From NCBI GenBank assembly GCA_016215215.1, contig JACRKW010000184.1, forward strand, positions 1 to 41,796: a stretch of 41,796 nt of DNA. The letters are read 5' to 3'. Position numbers and translations under genes: made by a program. A model generated the notes under the pieces. It was not told where the DNA came from, did no database searches, and saw only the letters and a program-made list of their open reading frames with translations. Shown here one piece after another: positions 34,995 through 41,796 of the stretch (position 1 is its first letter; each line of letters begins with the position of its first letter). Source of the DNA: Acidobacteriota bacterium. Lineage in GTDB: Bacteria > Acidobacteriota > Terriglobia > Bryobacterales > Bryobacteraceae.

Positions 34995-35006
34995 CGCGCC
35001 GTTCCT

Positions 35007-35906
35007 CTAGGGCTTCCGTCTCCCCGGAGCCCGGGGCGCGGTGCTGAGACCCATTCCCTTGAGCTCGCTGCGAGCCCAGTTGGCCGCGTCGGAATTCGGC
35101 GCCTGGCTGATGCAGGCGCGAAACTCTTTTTCCGCTTCGCTGCGGCGGTCAAGCTTATTGAGCGCGCGGCCCTTCATCAGGTAGGAGTCCGGCGTCTTGG
35201 CGTTCTTCGGGTACACCTCCAGAACCTTGTCGAAGGCCTGGATCGCCTGGTCAAACTGCTTCTGGTTGTAGAGAATCTCGCCGATGTAGTACTGGGCGTT
35301 GGGGGCAAGGTCGGTGTCGCCGAACCAGCAGAGATAGTCCGTGAACCCCTTCACGGAGAGCTCCAGGTTGCCGCCGGACTTGTCGCGGAGCGCGTCCTGA
35401 TATAGGCCGGAGGCGGTGATGCCGGCCGGCGCGGGCGCGGGGCAACCCCTGGCCGTCTCGGCGGCCGGAGGAGGCGCAGGCGGCGCCTGCATGGTCTTAA
35501 TCACGTTGGTGAGGTCGGCCACGCGCTGGTCCAGTTTGCTGAGGCGCGTGTTGACTTCGCGCATCGATTCCTTGATGTAGCCGAAGTCCTCGGTGAGGTT
35601 GTCGACCTTGCCACTGACGCCGGAAAGCGGCGCGGCCATGGACTTCTCCATGCGATCTTTCAGCCCGCTGTCGAGGACGGTCAGGGCGCGGCTGGCGGAA
35701 GCGATCTGGTCCTGGATGGCTTTGAGCGTGGCCTCGATGCCGGCCAGGCGGTCGTTCTGGGCTTTGGCGTTGGAGCGGACCTCTTCCTGGAGCAGGGCGA
35801 GGTCGCGGCCGAGTTCGACGATCTCCTTCTTCTGCGCGGGGGAGGACAGGGGAAGGGCGAGCGCCAGCAAGGGGATGAGGGTCAAACGATTCGATGACAT
35901 TGTCAT
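35007..35906 (-). CDS. cpoB: Tol-Pal system protein CpoB/YbgF-like
   Basis: 299-aa periplasmic protein. Signal peptide MTMSSNRLTLIPLLALALPLSSPAQ; N-terminal coiled coil (about 30-140, with LDQRVADLTNVIKTM typical of the trimerisation helix); a Pro/Ala linker; and C-terminal TPR repeats (about 175-285: LYQDALRDKSGGNLELSVKGFTDYL, APNAQYYIGEILYNQKQFDQAIQAF, PDSYLMKGRALNKLDRR). It couples outer-membrane constriction by Tol-Pal to peptidoglycan synthesis in known systems. ATG 35906 has GGAG five bases upstream; ATG 35900 is possible. It follows pal after 108 bases that contain a repeated motif. Confidence 0.85.
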   Translation of the reverse strand: MTMSSNRLTLIPLLALALPLSSPAQKKEIVELGRDLALLQEEVRSNAKAQNDRLAGIEATLKAIQDQIASASRALTVLDSGLKDRMEKSMAAPLSGVSGKVDNLTEDFGYIKESMREVNTRLSKLDQRVADLTNVIKTMQAPPAPPPAAETARGCPAPAPAGITASGLYQDALRDKSGGNLELSVKGFTDYLCWFGDTDLAPNAQYYIGEILYNQKQFDQAIQAFDKVLEVYPKNAKTPDSYLMKGRALNKLDRRSEAEKEFRACISQAPNSDAANWARSELKGMGLSTAPRAPGRRKP

Positions 35907-35919
35907 GGATACTCCTTGG

Positions 35920-35945
35920 ACCCGCTCGCTGACGCTCGCGGCTCT
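35920..35945. repeat. REP-like 26-base motif, copy 1
   Basis: ACCCGCTCGC...GCGGCTCT; 21 of 26 bases match copy 2 at 35983-36008 in the same orientation. It lies between pal and cpoB, just before the cpoB ribosome binding site. Confidence 0.55.
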
Positions 35946-35982
35946 AGCCAATGGCGCGTGCGGGTCTACTTACTATGATCGT

Positions 35983-36008
35983 ACCCGCTCGCCATCGTTT
36001 GCGGCTCT
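35983..36008. repeat. REP-like 26-base motif, copy 2
   Basis: Second copy of the motif, directly downstream of the pal stop codon, 63 bases from copy 1 (start to start). Ten bases at one end and eight at the other are identical between the copies. Confidence 0.55.
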
Positions 36009-36014
36009 CCGCCG

Positions 36015-36788
36015 TTACTGGACGCCGACGAAGTGCGCGCGGCGGTTCTTGCTCCAGCAGCCTTCGTTGGCATCGGTGCAGAAGGGCTTTTCCTTGCCGA
36101 AGCTGATGGTCTTCAGCCGCTCGGCCGGGACGCCGACCTGCGAGAGGAATTCGCGCACGCTGGAGGAGCGGCGGTCGCCGAGGCCGAGGTTGTATTCGGC
36201 GCTGCCGCGCTCGTCGCAGTGTCCCTCGATGGAGATCACGGCCGAGGGAAAGTCATTCAGAATGGCCTTGATTGCGTCGGCGTTGCGCTGCAGTGTGGCG
36301 CGCGCGTCCTCGCGGACTTCGCTCTTGTCGTAGTCGAAGAAGACGTCCTGCACGTCCTTGGCGATGCGCTCGCTCAGAGAGGCCTTGGCCGGCGGTGGAG
36401 GCGGCGGGGGCGGGGGAGGCGTGGTGACGGTGACGGTCACCGCGGCGATGGCATCACCGCCGCCGCCCTTGGCGGTCATGCGATAAGTGGTGTTGGCCGA
36501 CGGGTAGACCTGGCGGCTGCCGCTGGCGGGTACGGTGCCGATGCCGCCGTCGATGGAAACTGCGGTGGCGTTGGCGACGCTCCACCTGAGGGTCGAGGAT
36601 TCACCCCGGATGATGGTGGACGGTTCTGCCGTGAAGCTGTTGATGACCGCGGCGGGAGCTTTCTCCACCTTGACCGGGGGCGGCGGCGGGGGTGGGGGTG
36701 GGGCGACGGGCTGCTTCTTCTTGCAGCCCGCGGCGGTGAGAAAGAGAGAGACGGCGAGGATGGTGATGGCGATGTGGCGTTGTTTCAT
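36015..36788 (-). CDS. pal: Peptidoglycan-associated lipoprotein with an extra Ig-like domain
   Basis: 257-aa outer-membrane lipoprotein. The signal ends TAAGC-KKK, with Cys22 as the likely lipidated residue although the lipobox is slightly off consensus. Two proline tracts (about 29-38 and 123-133) bracket an added Ig-like/bacterial-surface domain (INSFTAEPSTIIRGESSTLRWSV to AAVTVTV, about 48-121). The C-terminal OmpA domain binds peptidoglycan: VFFDYDKSEVRED, ISIEGHCDERGSAEYNLGLGDRR, KNRRAHFV. Typical Pal proteins lack the middle domain. AGGAGG lies 14 bases before the ATG. It belongs to the Tol-Pal operon. Confidence 0.92.
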   Translation of the reverse strand: MKQRHIAITILAVSLFLTAAGCKKKQPVAPPPPPPPPPVKVEKAPAAVINSFTAEPSTIIRGESSTLRWSVANATAVSIDGGIGTVPASGSRQVYPSANTTYRMTAKGGGGDAIAAVTVTVTTPPPPPPPPPPAKASLSERIAKDVQDVFFDYDKSEVREDARATLQRNADAIKAILNDFPSAVISIEGHCDERGSAEYNLGLGDRRSSSVREFLSQVGVPAERLKTISFGKEKPFCTDANEGCWSKNRRAHFVGVQ

Positions 36789-36817
36789 TTCAGGCGTTGA
36801 GCCTCCTGGTGCATCAT

Positions 36818-36846
36818 ATTGTAAAACTTGCCTGGCGTGCTGTGCA
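36818..36846 (-). promoter_or_regulatory. Candidate internal promoter for pal
   Basis: On the minus strand TGCACA (36846-36841) and TACAAT (36823-36818) are spaced by 17 bases, right after the tolB stop and about 30 bases before the pal ATG. It would allow extra Pal and CpoB synthesis independent of tolQ. Confidence 0.4.
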
Positions 36847-36849
36847 GGT

Positions 36850-38244
36850 TCATTTCGACCAGACCGGCATCCAATTGCTGCCGTCTCTGGTCAAGGGCGT
36901 GACGGAAGTCCCGTCCGCCAGCATCGAGTAAATCTGGCTCCGGCCCGTGCGGTTGGATGAAAAGACGAGATGCCGCCCGTCCGGGGCCCAGGTGGGATTC
37001 TCGTTCTTGCCCTCGCCGTGTGTGAGTTGCACGGTCTCCCGCGAGGCCACGTCCATGAGGAAGACGTTCCAGTTGCCCGGCGCGTAGCCACGCGTCCAGG
37101 CAAAGGCGATGTGCTGGCCATCCGGGTGCCAGGAGGGGTTGGACGCCTCGCCTTCCCCGTTGGTCAGGCGAACCACGTCGGTACCGTCCAGGTTCATCTT
37201 GTAGATCTGCTGCAAGCCGCCGCGGCCCGAAACAAACAGCATTTCGGAGGGGTTTTTCGGATTCACTTTGGGCTCCACCTCGATCGCGCGGGAGTTGGAG
37301 AGGCGCCTGGCGTTGGCGCCGCTGAGGTCGGAAACGTAGATCTGGAGAAAGCCGCCGATGGACGAGGCAAACAGCACCTGCTGGCTGTCCGGCGTGAACG
37401 ACGGAGTGGCGTTGGTGGGCGCGGGCGGGTTGAAGAAGGGGATGAAGCGGCCGGTCTCGGTGGAGTACATCATGATCTGCGGCTGGCCCTTGGCGAACGT
37501 GGTGAAGGCCAGGCGGAGGCCGTCGGCGGAAATGGCGGGCGTGAACGAGATGGACTTGAACTGGGTCAACTGGCGCTGGTTGGCGCCGTCGAAATCCATC
37601 ACCCAGATCTCCTTGGTTCCGCGGCCGGAACGATCGGAGACGAAGTAGACCTTCGTGCCGGCCAGTGAGGGCACGCCGAACTGCTGCAGAATGTCGGCGG
37701 CGTACTCGTGCGCGGTCTTACGCGCGCCGTCCTCCGACAGCGCGCCTGTGTAAAGCTTTCGGAAGACCTTGGCGGCGTTGGGATCGGCGATGCCGGTGTT
37801 GTAGAAGTGGCCGAAGGCGACGAACTGGCCCGCATTCTCTGCGGCGTAGCCGAAGCCCAAGTAGTTCGCGCTGGTGGGCGCTCCGGCCCAATCAGAAAGG
37901 CAGCGGCCGTTGCAGTTCGGCGCCTGGGGCTGTTCGCCGCGTCGCGGGGCGCCGGGCGCCGGAGTGGGGCGCAGGTCGGGCTCCTGCTGCGGAGGATTGA
38001 GCGGATAGAAGCTCTTGGCGGCCATGGCGAGCAGGCCGGAGCGCTGGACGTCTTCAAAGACGGTGCGGTTGAAGAGGTCGGCGTACTGCGCCGCCGCGCC
38101 GGCGCCGCGGAAGTCCGGCAGGGCGATGGTCTTTTTCTGGCCTCCGGTGAGCTTGATGACGATGTCGCTTTGCTGTGCGCGGCTGGCGGCGACGAGCGCG
38201 GCCAGCGCGAGTCCGGTGATCAGAGCAGGTTTGTTGTATCTCAT
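36850..38244 (-). CDS. tolB: Tol-Pal system beta-propeller protein TolB
   Basis: 464-aa periplasmic protein with a signal peptide (MRYNKPALITGLALAALVAASRAQ). The N-terminal domain (about 28-195) includes an unusual Pro-rich insert with two cysteines (PNCNGRC, about 109-115). The C-terminal six-bladed propeller shows repeated TolB/WD40-like blocks: KVYFVSDRSGRGTKEIWVMDFDG, TPAISADGLRLAFTTF, TPSFTPDSQQVLFAS, NPSWHPDGQHIAF, NPTWAPDGRHLVFSSNRTGRSQIY. It binds Pal in known systems. The start overlaps the tolA-like stop (ATGA). Confidence 0.93.
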   Translation of the reverse strand: MRYNKPALITGLALAALVAASRAQQSDIVIKLTGGQKKTIALPDFRGAGAAAQYADLFNRTVFEDVQRSGLLAMAAKSFYPLNPPQQEPDLRPTPAPGAPRRGEQPQAPNCNGRCLSDWAGAPTSANYLGFGYAAENAGQFVAFGHFYNTGIADPNAAKVFRKLYTGALSEDGARKTAHEYAADILQQFGVPSLAGTKVYFVSDRSGRGTKEIWVMDFDGANQRQLTQFKSISFTPAISADGLRLAFTTFAKGQPQIMMYSTETGRFIPFFNPPAPTNATPSFTPDSQQVLFASSIGGFLQIYVSDLSGANARRLSNSRAIEVEPKVNPKNPSEMLFVSGRGGLQQIYKMNLDGTDVVRLTNGEGEASNPSWHPDGQHIAFAWTRGYAPGNWNVFLMDVASRETVQLTHGEGKNENPTWAPDGRHLVFSSNRTGRSQIYSMLADGTSVTPLTRDGSNWMPVWSK

Positions 38245-39026
38245 CTTTTCAACTGGAACCAGAATTCGACCACCGCCGGATTGCCCGGGCAGTTCGGCGG
38301 GACGGGCTCAAAGGGCGCCGCTTCATTGACGGCCCGCTGAGCGGAGTAATCGAGAGCGACGTTGCCGCTGGACTGTGCGACGCGGATGTTGCGCACCTGG
38401 CCGGAGCGCATCAGTTCGAACGAGATGATGGCCGCCGGCAGCGTGCGGATACGGCCGTCGATATGATCGGTGCGCCAGCGCTCGGCCACACGGTCGCGCA
38501 CCAGGACGGAGTAGGCGCCGCACATGGCGCCGAAGGGCGCGCCGGTGCCGACACCGACGCCGCCAGAACCCGGCAGCATGTTGTAGAGCGGCGAGGTGGC
38601 CGCCTGGCCCCCGCGGCTGAACACCTGGTTGTCGGCGTACTCACGCGGGTCCTTGCGGTTGGCCGCCCAGCGCTCCGCGCGGTCGGCCTTGGGGCTGCGC
38701 TTGGACTTGAGTGCGATGGCGTCGCGGTCATCCTTGACGGCCTTCTTCGTGTCCTTCTTGACCGGCTCTGGAATCTGCGATTCGGTGTCGCTGGCGACGC
38801 GGTTCACCGGACCGGTGCGGCCAGGGATGGGGATGGACTTGACGGCCGAGACGCTGAAGGCCCCGCCGCCCATGGAGTTGGGATCGCCCCAGGGCGTGCG
38901 CTTCCCGACGTGCGTGATGGCCATCACGGCGAGGGTGCCGAATACGGCGGCGTGCAGGACGAGCGAGCCCAGAAGCGGGCTTCTGAGCGAGTCGCGTTCG
39001 TCCAGTACGTCGATATGACGGGCCAT
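38241..39026 (-). CDS. TonB/TolA-like energy-transducing protein
   Basis: 261-aa protein anchored by one N-terminal transmembrane helix (SLVLHAAVFGTLAVMAI, about 21-37). A linker rich in Lys, Asp and Arg follows (about 85-130), and a TonB-type C-terminal domain (about 170-261: VRDRVAERWRTDHIDGRI, ISFELMRSGQVRNIRVAQSSGN, ALDYSAQRAVNEAAPF). Position between tolR and tolB makes it the TolA equivalent, although the long helical domain II of E. coli TolA is missing. It starts three bases after the tolR stop region and overlaps tolB by ATGA. Confidence 0.85.
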   Translation of the reverse strand: MARHIDVLDERDSLRSPLLGSLVLHAAVFGTLAVMAITHVGKRTPWGDPNSMGGGAFSVSAVKSIPIPGRTGPVNRVASDTESQIPEPVKKDTKKAVKDDRDAIALKSKRSPKADRAERWAANRKDPREYADNQVFSRGGQAATSPLYNMLPGSGGVGVGTGAPFGAMCGAYSVLVRDRVAERWRTDHIDGRIRTLPAAIISFELMRSGQVRNIRVAQSSGNVALDYSAQRAVNEAAPFEPVPPNCPGNPAVVEFWFQLKR

Positions 39027-39029
39027 GCG

Positions 39030-39470
39030 CTATTTTGCCGAGCCCGCGTCGTCGGGTTGGGTGACGAGGCGGACGTCGAGTCCGGCCGCGCCGAGCGTGC
39101 TCACCACCTGGGCGATGGGATCGTAGATGGTCTGTCGGTCGGCGCGCAGATAGACAGCCTTTGCGCCCGGAAAGCGGCGCTTGAATTCGGAGCCGAGCTG
39201 GTTGATGTTAACCGGCGCTTCGTTGAGCTGGATCTCGCCGTCCTTGGTGAGCGAGACCACGGGCAACTCCTGGGCGCTGTTGCGGACCTGCTTCACCTTG
39301 GGCACTTCCACTTCGAGGCCGAATTCCATCACGTGCGCCGTGAGCATGAAGATCACCAGCAACACCAGGACTACGTCCACCAGGGGCACGATGTTGATTT
39401 CGGCCAGAGAGCCGGAGCCGGCGCGGCGCCCGCGTCCGGAAGATCCGCCGCCGTTCATGGAGAAGGCCAT
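39030..39470 (-). CDS. tolR: TolR/ExbD-type biopolymer transport protein
   Basis: 146-aa inner-membrane protein, partner of TolQ in proton-driven energy transfer. A single transmembrane helix with the essential aspartate is seen in LAEINIVPLVDVVLVLLVIFMLTAH. The periplasmic domain contains VYLRADRQTIYDPIAQVVSTLGAAGL. A Gly/Ser/Arg-rich N-terminal tail (about 6-22) precedes the helix. It lies six bases after tolQ. Confidence 0.92.
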   Translation of the reverse strand: MAFSMNGGGSSGRGRRAGSGSLAEINIVPLVDVVLVLLVIFMLTAHVMEFGLEVEVPKVKQVRNSAQELPVVSLTKDGEIQLNEAPVNINQLGSEFKRRFPGAKAVYLRADRQTIYDPIAQVVSTLGAAGLDVRLVTQPDDAGSAK

Positions 39471-39476
39471 GGCGCG

Positions 39477-40160
39477 TTACTCCTCGTCGTGACGCTCGGT
39501 CAGGTTGAGGAACTCGAGCGAGAAGTCGTCCATGCGGGCGTTCAGCTCGCGGACGCTATGCCCGAAGGCGTTGTAGGCGATGGCCGCGGGAATGGCCGCA
39601 GCCAGGCCGGCCGCCGTGGCGATGAGCGCTTCGGAGATGCCGGGCGCTACGGCGCGCAGGCTGGCGCTGCCGGCCGCCCCGAGCCCCTGGAAGGAGTCGA
39701 TGATGCCCAGCACCGTGCCGAACAGGCCCACAAAGGGCGAGACGGTGGCCGTGGTGGCAAGCCAGCTCATCTGGCGCTCCAGCCGCGTTAGCTCCTCGCT
39801 GATGCCGAGCTGCAGGGTGCGCTCGAGAGCAATCTTGTTGAAGACTTCGCCGCGCACCTTGAATTGCCGCGCGGCCTCCTGGTAGCCGAAGTCGAAGACG
39901 CCCGCCAGCGGCGCCTTACGGAACTGCTCGGCGGCGGCGGCCACGGCGTCCAGATTGGGGGACTTGCGGAAGGCGCGCAGGAACGCCGAGTTGGCCAGGC
40001 GGGCTGATTTGAACTGGCTCCACTTGGCGAAGATGATAGTCCAGCTCAACAGCGAACCAACCAGCAGCAGCGCCAGGACGAGCTTGGAGATGAACGAGGC
40101 GCCCGCGATGAGCTCCCAGATGGAGAGCTGAAGAAAGGCGCCGGCGTATGGAAGGGTCAA
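39477..40160 (-). CDS. tolQ: TolQ/ExbB-type proton channel protein
   Basis: About 227-aa inner-membrane protein with three transmembrane helices: FISKLVLALLLVGSLLSWTIIF, the TVSPFVGLFGTVLGIIDSFQGL segment, and ISEALIATAAGLAAAIPAAIAYNAF. The last two contain the conserved residues of the MotA/TolQ/ExbB family. I prefer TTG 40160 because GGGAG lies seven bases upstream; ATG 40193 would add 11 residues but has no Shine-Dalgarno sequence. It heads the Tol-Pal operon and is divergent from recN; a promoter was not clearly recognised. Confidence 0.9.
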   Translation of the reverse strand: MTLPYAGAFLQLSIWELIAGASFISKLVLALLLVGSLLSWTIIFAKWSQFKSARLANSAFLRAFRKSPNLDAVAAAAEQFRKAPLAGVFDFGYQEAARQFKVRGEVFNKIALERTLQLGISEELTRLERQMSWLATTATVSPFVGLFGTVLGIIDSFQGLGAAGSASLRAVAPGISEALIATAAGLAAAIPAAIAYNAFGHSVRELNARMDDFSLEFLNLTERHDEE

Positions 40161-40274
40161 GACTTCGCTCCCTCGAACGGATTCAAAGACCATGATAACG
40201 AACGCGGCCCCTGCGAACACAACCGCCGGTGAATGTTTGGACGCGCCGGGGCGCGTCCGGGTTGCCGCCGCCGT

Positions 40275-40280
40275 TATACT
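40275..40280 (+). promoter_or_regulatory. Candidate -10 element of recN, leaderless start
   Basis: TATACT ends eight bases before ATG 40289, so transcription would begin at or within two bases of the start codon. No -35 match is visible. The eleven bases from here (TATACTTGACC) are identical to the efflux-operon -10 region at 28394. Confidence 0.4.
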
Positions 40281-40288
40281 TGACCTGA

Positions 40289-41796
40289 ATGCTCGTGGAA
40301 CTGGTTGTGGAGAACTTCGCCGTCGTGGAGCGGCTGAGGCTGCCTCTGCGCGCCGGCTTCAGCGCGCTGACAGGCGAGACCGGCAGCGGCAAGAGCCTGC
40401 TGGTGGACGCCCTCAGCCTGCTGCTGGGCGGGCGGGCGTCGGGCGAGATGATCCGCACCGGCGCCGAGCGGGCGTTCGTCTCGGGGATCTTCGCCTTGCC
40501 GGACGACGCTGGGCTGCGGGAGAAACTGGAGGCGGCCGGGGTGGAGGCGGAAGACGGCGAACTGGTGTTGGAGCGCGAGGTGCTTTCCTCGGGCAAGTCC
40601 CGGGCGTTCGCCGCCAGCCGGCCGGTGACGGCGGCGTTCCTGAAAGAGTTGGCGCCGTATCTGGGCGACATTCACGGCCAGCACGATCAGCAGAAGCTGT
40701 TTTCCTCCGATGCGCAAAGGGAATTGCTGGACGAAGCGGCCGGGTCGGCCGAGACGCTGGCAGCGGTGGAGTCCGCCTACGCCGTGTGGCACACCGCGGA
40801 GAAGGAACTGGCGGAGCTGAACCGCTCCGAGCAGGAGAAACTCCGGCTGGCCGACCTGTGGTGGATGCAACGCAAGGAGATTGAGGCGCTGTCGCCGGCG
40901 CCCGGCGAGGACGCGCAACTGGAGAACGAAAAGCGCGTGCTGAAGAACGTGGCGCGGCTGAGCGAGGCAGCCACCATCGCCTACGACGCACTGTCGGAGG
41001 CCGAACACAGCGTGGCCGCCGGGCTTGGCCTGGCGGTGAAGAAGCTGGACGAGCTGTGCCGCATCGACGAGAGCATGACGCCCACCCTGGAGACGCTCCG
41101 TCCGGCGCTGATCGCGGTGAACGAAGCGTCGCACGACCTGCGGCATTACCTGGGAAAGCTGGAATCCGATCCGCGGCGGCTGGAGGAGGTGGAGACCCGG
41201 CTGGCGCACATGGAGAAGCTGAAGCGGAAGTACGGCACGACCATCGACGAGGTGTTGGCGTTTCTGGAAGAGGTGAAGGCGCGCATCGAGGCCGTGGAGA
41301 GCGCCGGCGAGCGACGCGCGGCGCTGGAGGAGACCATCACCAAGAGGAAGGCCGAGTACCAGGAACGGGCCGCGAAGCTGCGTGCGCTGCGGACCAGGGC
41401 GGCGCGCAAGCTGGAGAAGCAGGTGGAGGCCGAGCTTTCCGGGCTGGCGATGAAGGGTACGGCGTTCCAGGTGGCGCTTTCGGCGTGCGAGCCGGCCGCG
41501 CACGGCGTGGATGCGGTGGAGTTTCTGGTCTCCGCCAACGTCGGCGAAGAGCCGCGGCCGCTGGACAAGGTGGCCAGCGGAGGCGAGTTGTCGCGGATCG
41601 CGCTGGCTTTGAAGACGTGCGTCACGCCGCGCGCGGCGGCCGGCGCTCCGCGGACGCTGGTTTTTGACGAAGTGGACGCCGGTGTGGGCGGCGCGGCCGC
41701 GGAAACCGTGGGGCGGCGGCTGAAGAAGATCGCCGCGCACAGCCAGGTGCTGTGCGTGACGCACCTGGCGCAGATCGCCGGCTTCGCCGCGCAGCA
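40289..41796 (+). CDS. recN: DNA repair protein RecN, C-terminus beyond the window
   Basis: SMC-like ATPase for double-strand-break repair. The visible 502 residues begin MLVELVVENFAVVERLRL with Walker A GETGSGKSLLVDAL and the RecN block DIHGQHDQQKLF. A long coiled-coil arm follows (about 150-370), then the signature VASGGELSRIALALK, Walker B TLVFDEVDAGVGG and the switch histidine (CVTHLAQIA). About 50 C-terminal residues are lost at the window edge (family about 555 aa). There is no Shine-Dalgarno sequence; see the -10-like hexamer just upstream. Confidence 0.95.
   Translation, partial: MLVELVVENFAVVERLRLPLRAGFSALTGETGSGKSLLVDALSLLLGGRASGEMIRTGAERAFVSGIFALPDDAGLREKLEAAGVEAEDGELVLEREVLSSGKSRAFAASRPVTAAFLKELAPYLGDIHGQHDQQKLFSSDAQRELLDEAAGSAETLAAVESAYAVWHTAEKELAELNRSEQEKLRLADLWWMQRKEIEALSPAPGEDAQLENEKRVLKNVARLSEAATIAYDALSEAEHSVAAGLGLAVKKLDELCRIDESMTPTLETLRPALIAVNEASHDLRHYLGKLESDPRRLEEVETRLAHMEKLKRKYGTTIDEVLAFLEEVKARIEAVESAGERRAALEETITKRKAEYQERAAKLRALRTRAARKLEKQVEAELSGLAMKGTAFQVALSACEPAAHGVDAVEFLVSANVGEEPRPLDKVASGGELSRIALALKTCVTPRAAAGAPRTLVFDEVDAGVGGAAAETVGRRLKKIAAHSQVLCVTHLAQIAGFAAQ

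Noticed and set aside
40274-41764. 496-aa open frame on the minus strand
   Set aside because: Antisense to recN, whose ATPase motifs are all present in the plus frame.

Overview
The window looks like chromosomal DNA of an acidobacterium of the Solibacter/Bryobacterales type. This rests on high GC, two MacB-like permeases of about 800 aa with the acidobacterial ADOP layout, a fused AroD-AroE protein, Tat-like leaders on enzymes that are normally cytosolic, and a Tol-Pal operon followed by unrelated genes. The taxonomic call is inference; no rRNA or tRNA gene was seen. No CRISPR array, insertion sequence or phage gene was recognised.

Layout. 1-1173 (-) is the N-terminal part of formate-tetrahydrofolate ligase. 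1231-3124 (+) holds a Tat-leader Gfo/Idh/MocA oxidoreductase and a fumarylacetoacetate-hydrolase-family protein. 3171-7000 (-) is a short operon: yggS, an S15/CocE-type hydrolase and guaB. 7022-13423 (+) is a tightly packed run: a protein with a C-terminal PD-(D/E)xK-like motif, a DUF697-like protein, a CPDC thioredoxin-fold protein, an SDR, an MFS carrier and an old-yellow-enzyme-family oxidoreductase. A Tat-leader DapA-family aldolase follows at 13576-14679. 14703-16502 is an oddity: a decayed copy of the 3' end of the GH5 glycosidase gene, a more AT-rich stretch, and two secreted proteins I cannot assign, one with 14 cysteines. The intact GH5 gene follows on the minus strand.

From 40160 down to 16506 every gene lies on the minus strand. 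28339-17768 is a probable eight-gene efflux operon: membrane-fusion protein, ABC ATPase, small protein, ADOP permease, second ABC ATPase, NtrC-type regulator, histidine kinase without a periplasmic domain, second ADOP permease. Upstream of it lie inverted repeats that could be sites for its own regulator. Next come a GGDEF-EAL protein, an amidase with a tiny Tat-leader partner, AroDE, a DeoC homologue lacking the catalytic residues, a CBM9-like secreted protein and the full Tol-Pal set (cpoB, pal, tolB, tolA/tonB, tolR, tolQ). A divergent recN starts at 40289 and runs off the window.

Many neighbouring genes overlap by 1-4 bases (ATGA, GTGA, TGATG), so translational coupling is common here. 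Several genes at promoter-bearing junctions have a -10-like hexamer only 6-9 bases before the start codon, which suggests leaderless mRNAs. The most unusual items are the DeoC pseudoenzyme, the GH5 fragment flanking two orphan secreted genes, the self-contained efflux/two-component operon with candidate operators, and the nuclease-like/DUF697/thioredoxin trio.
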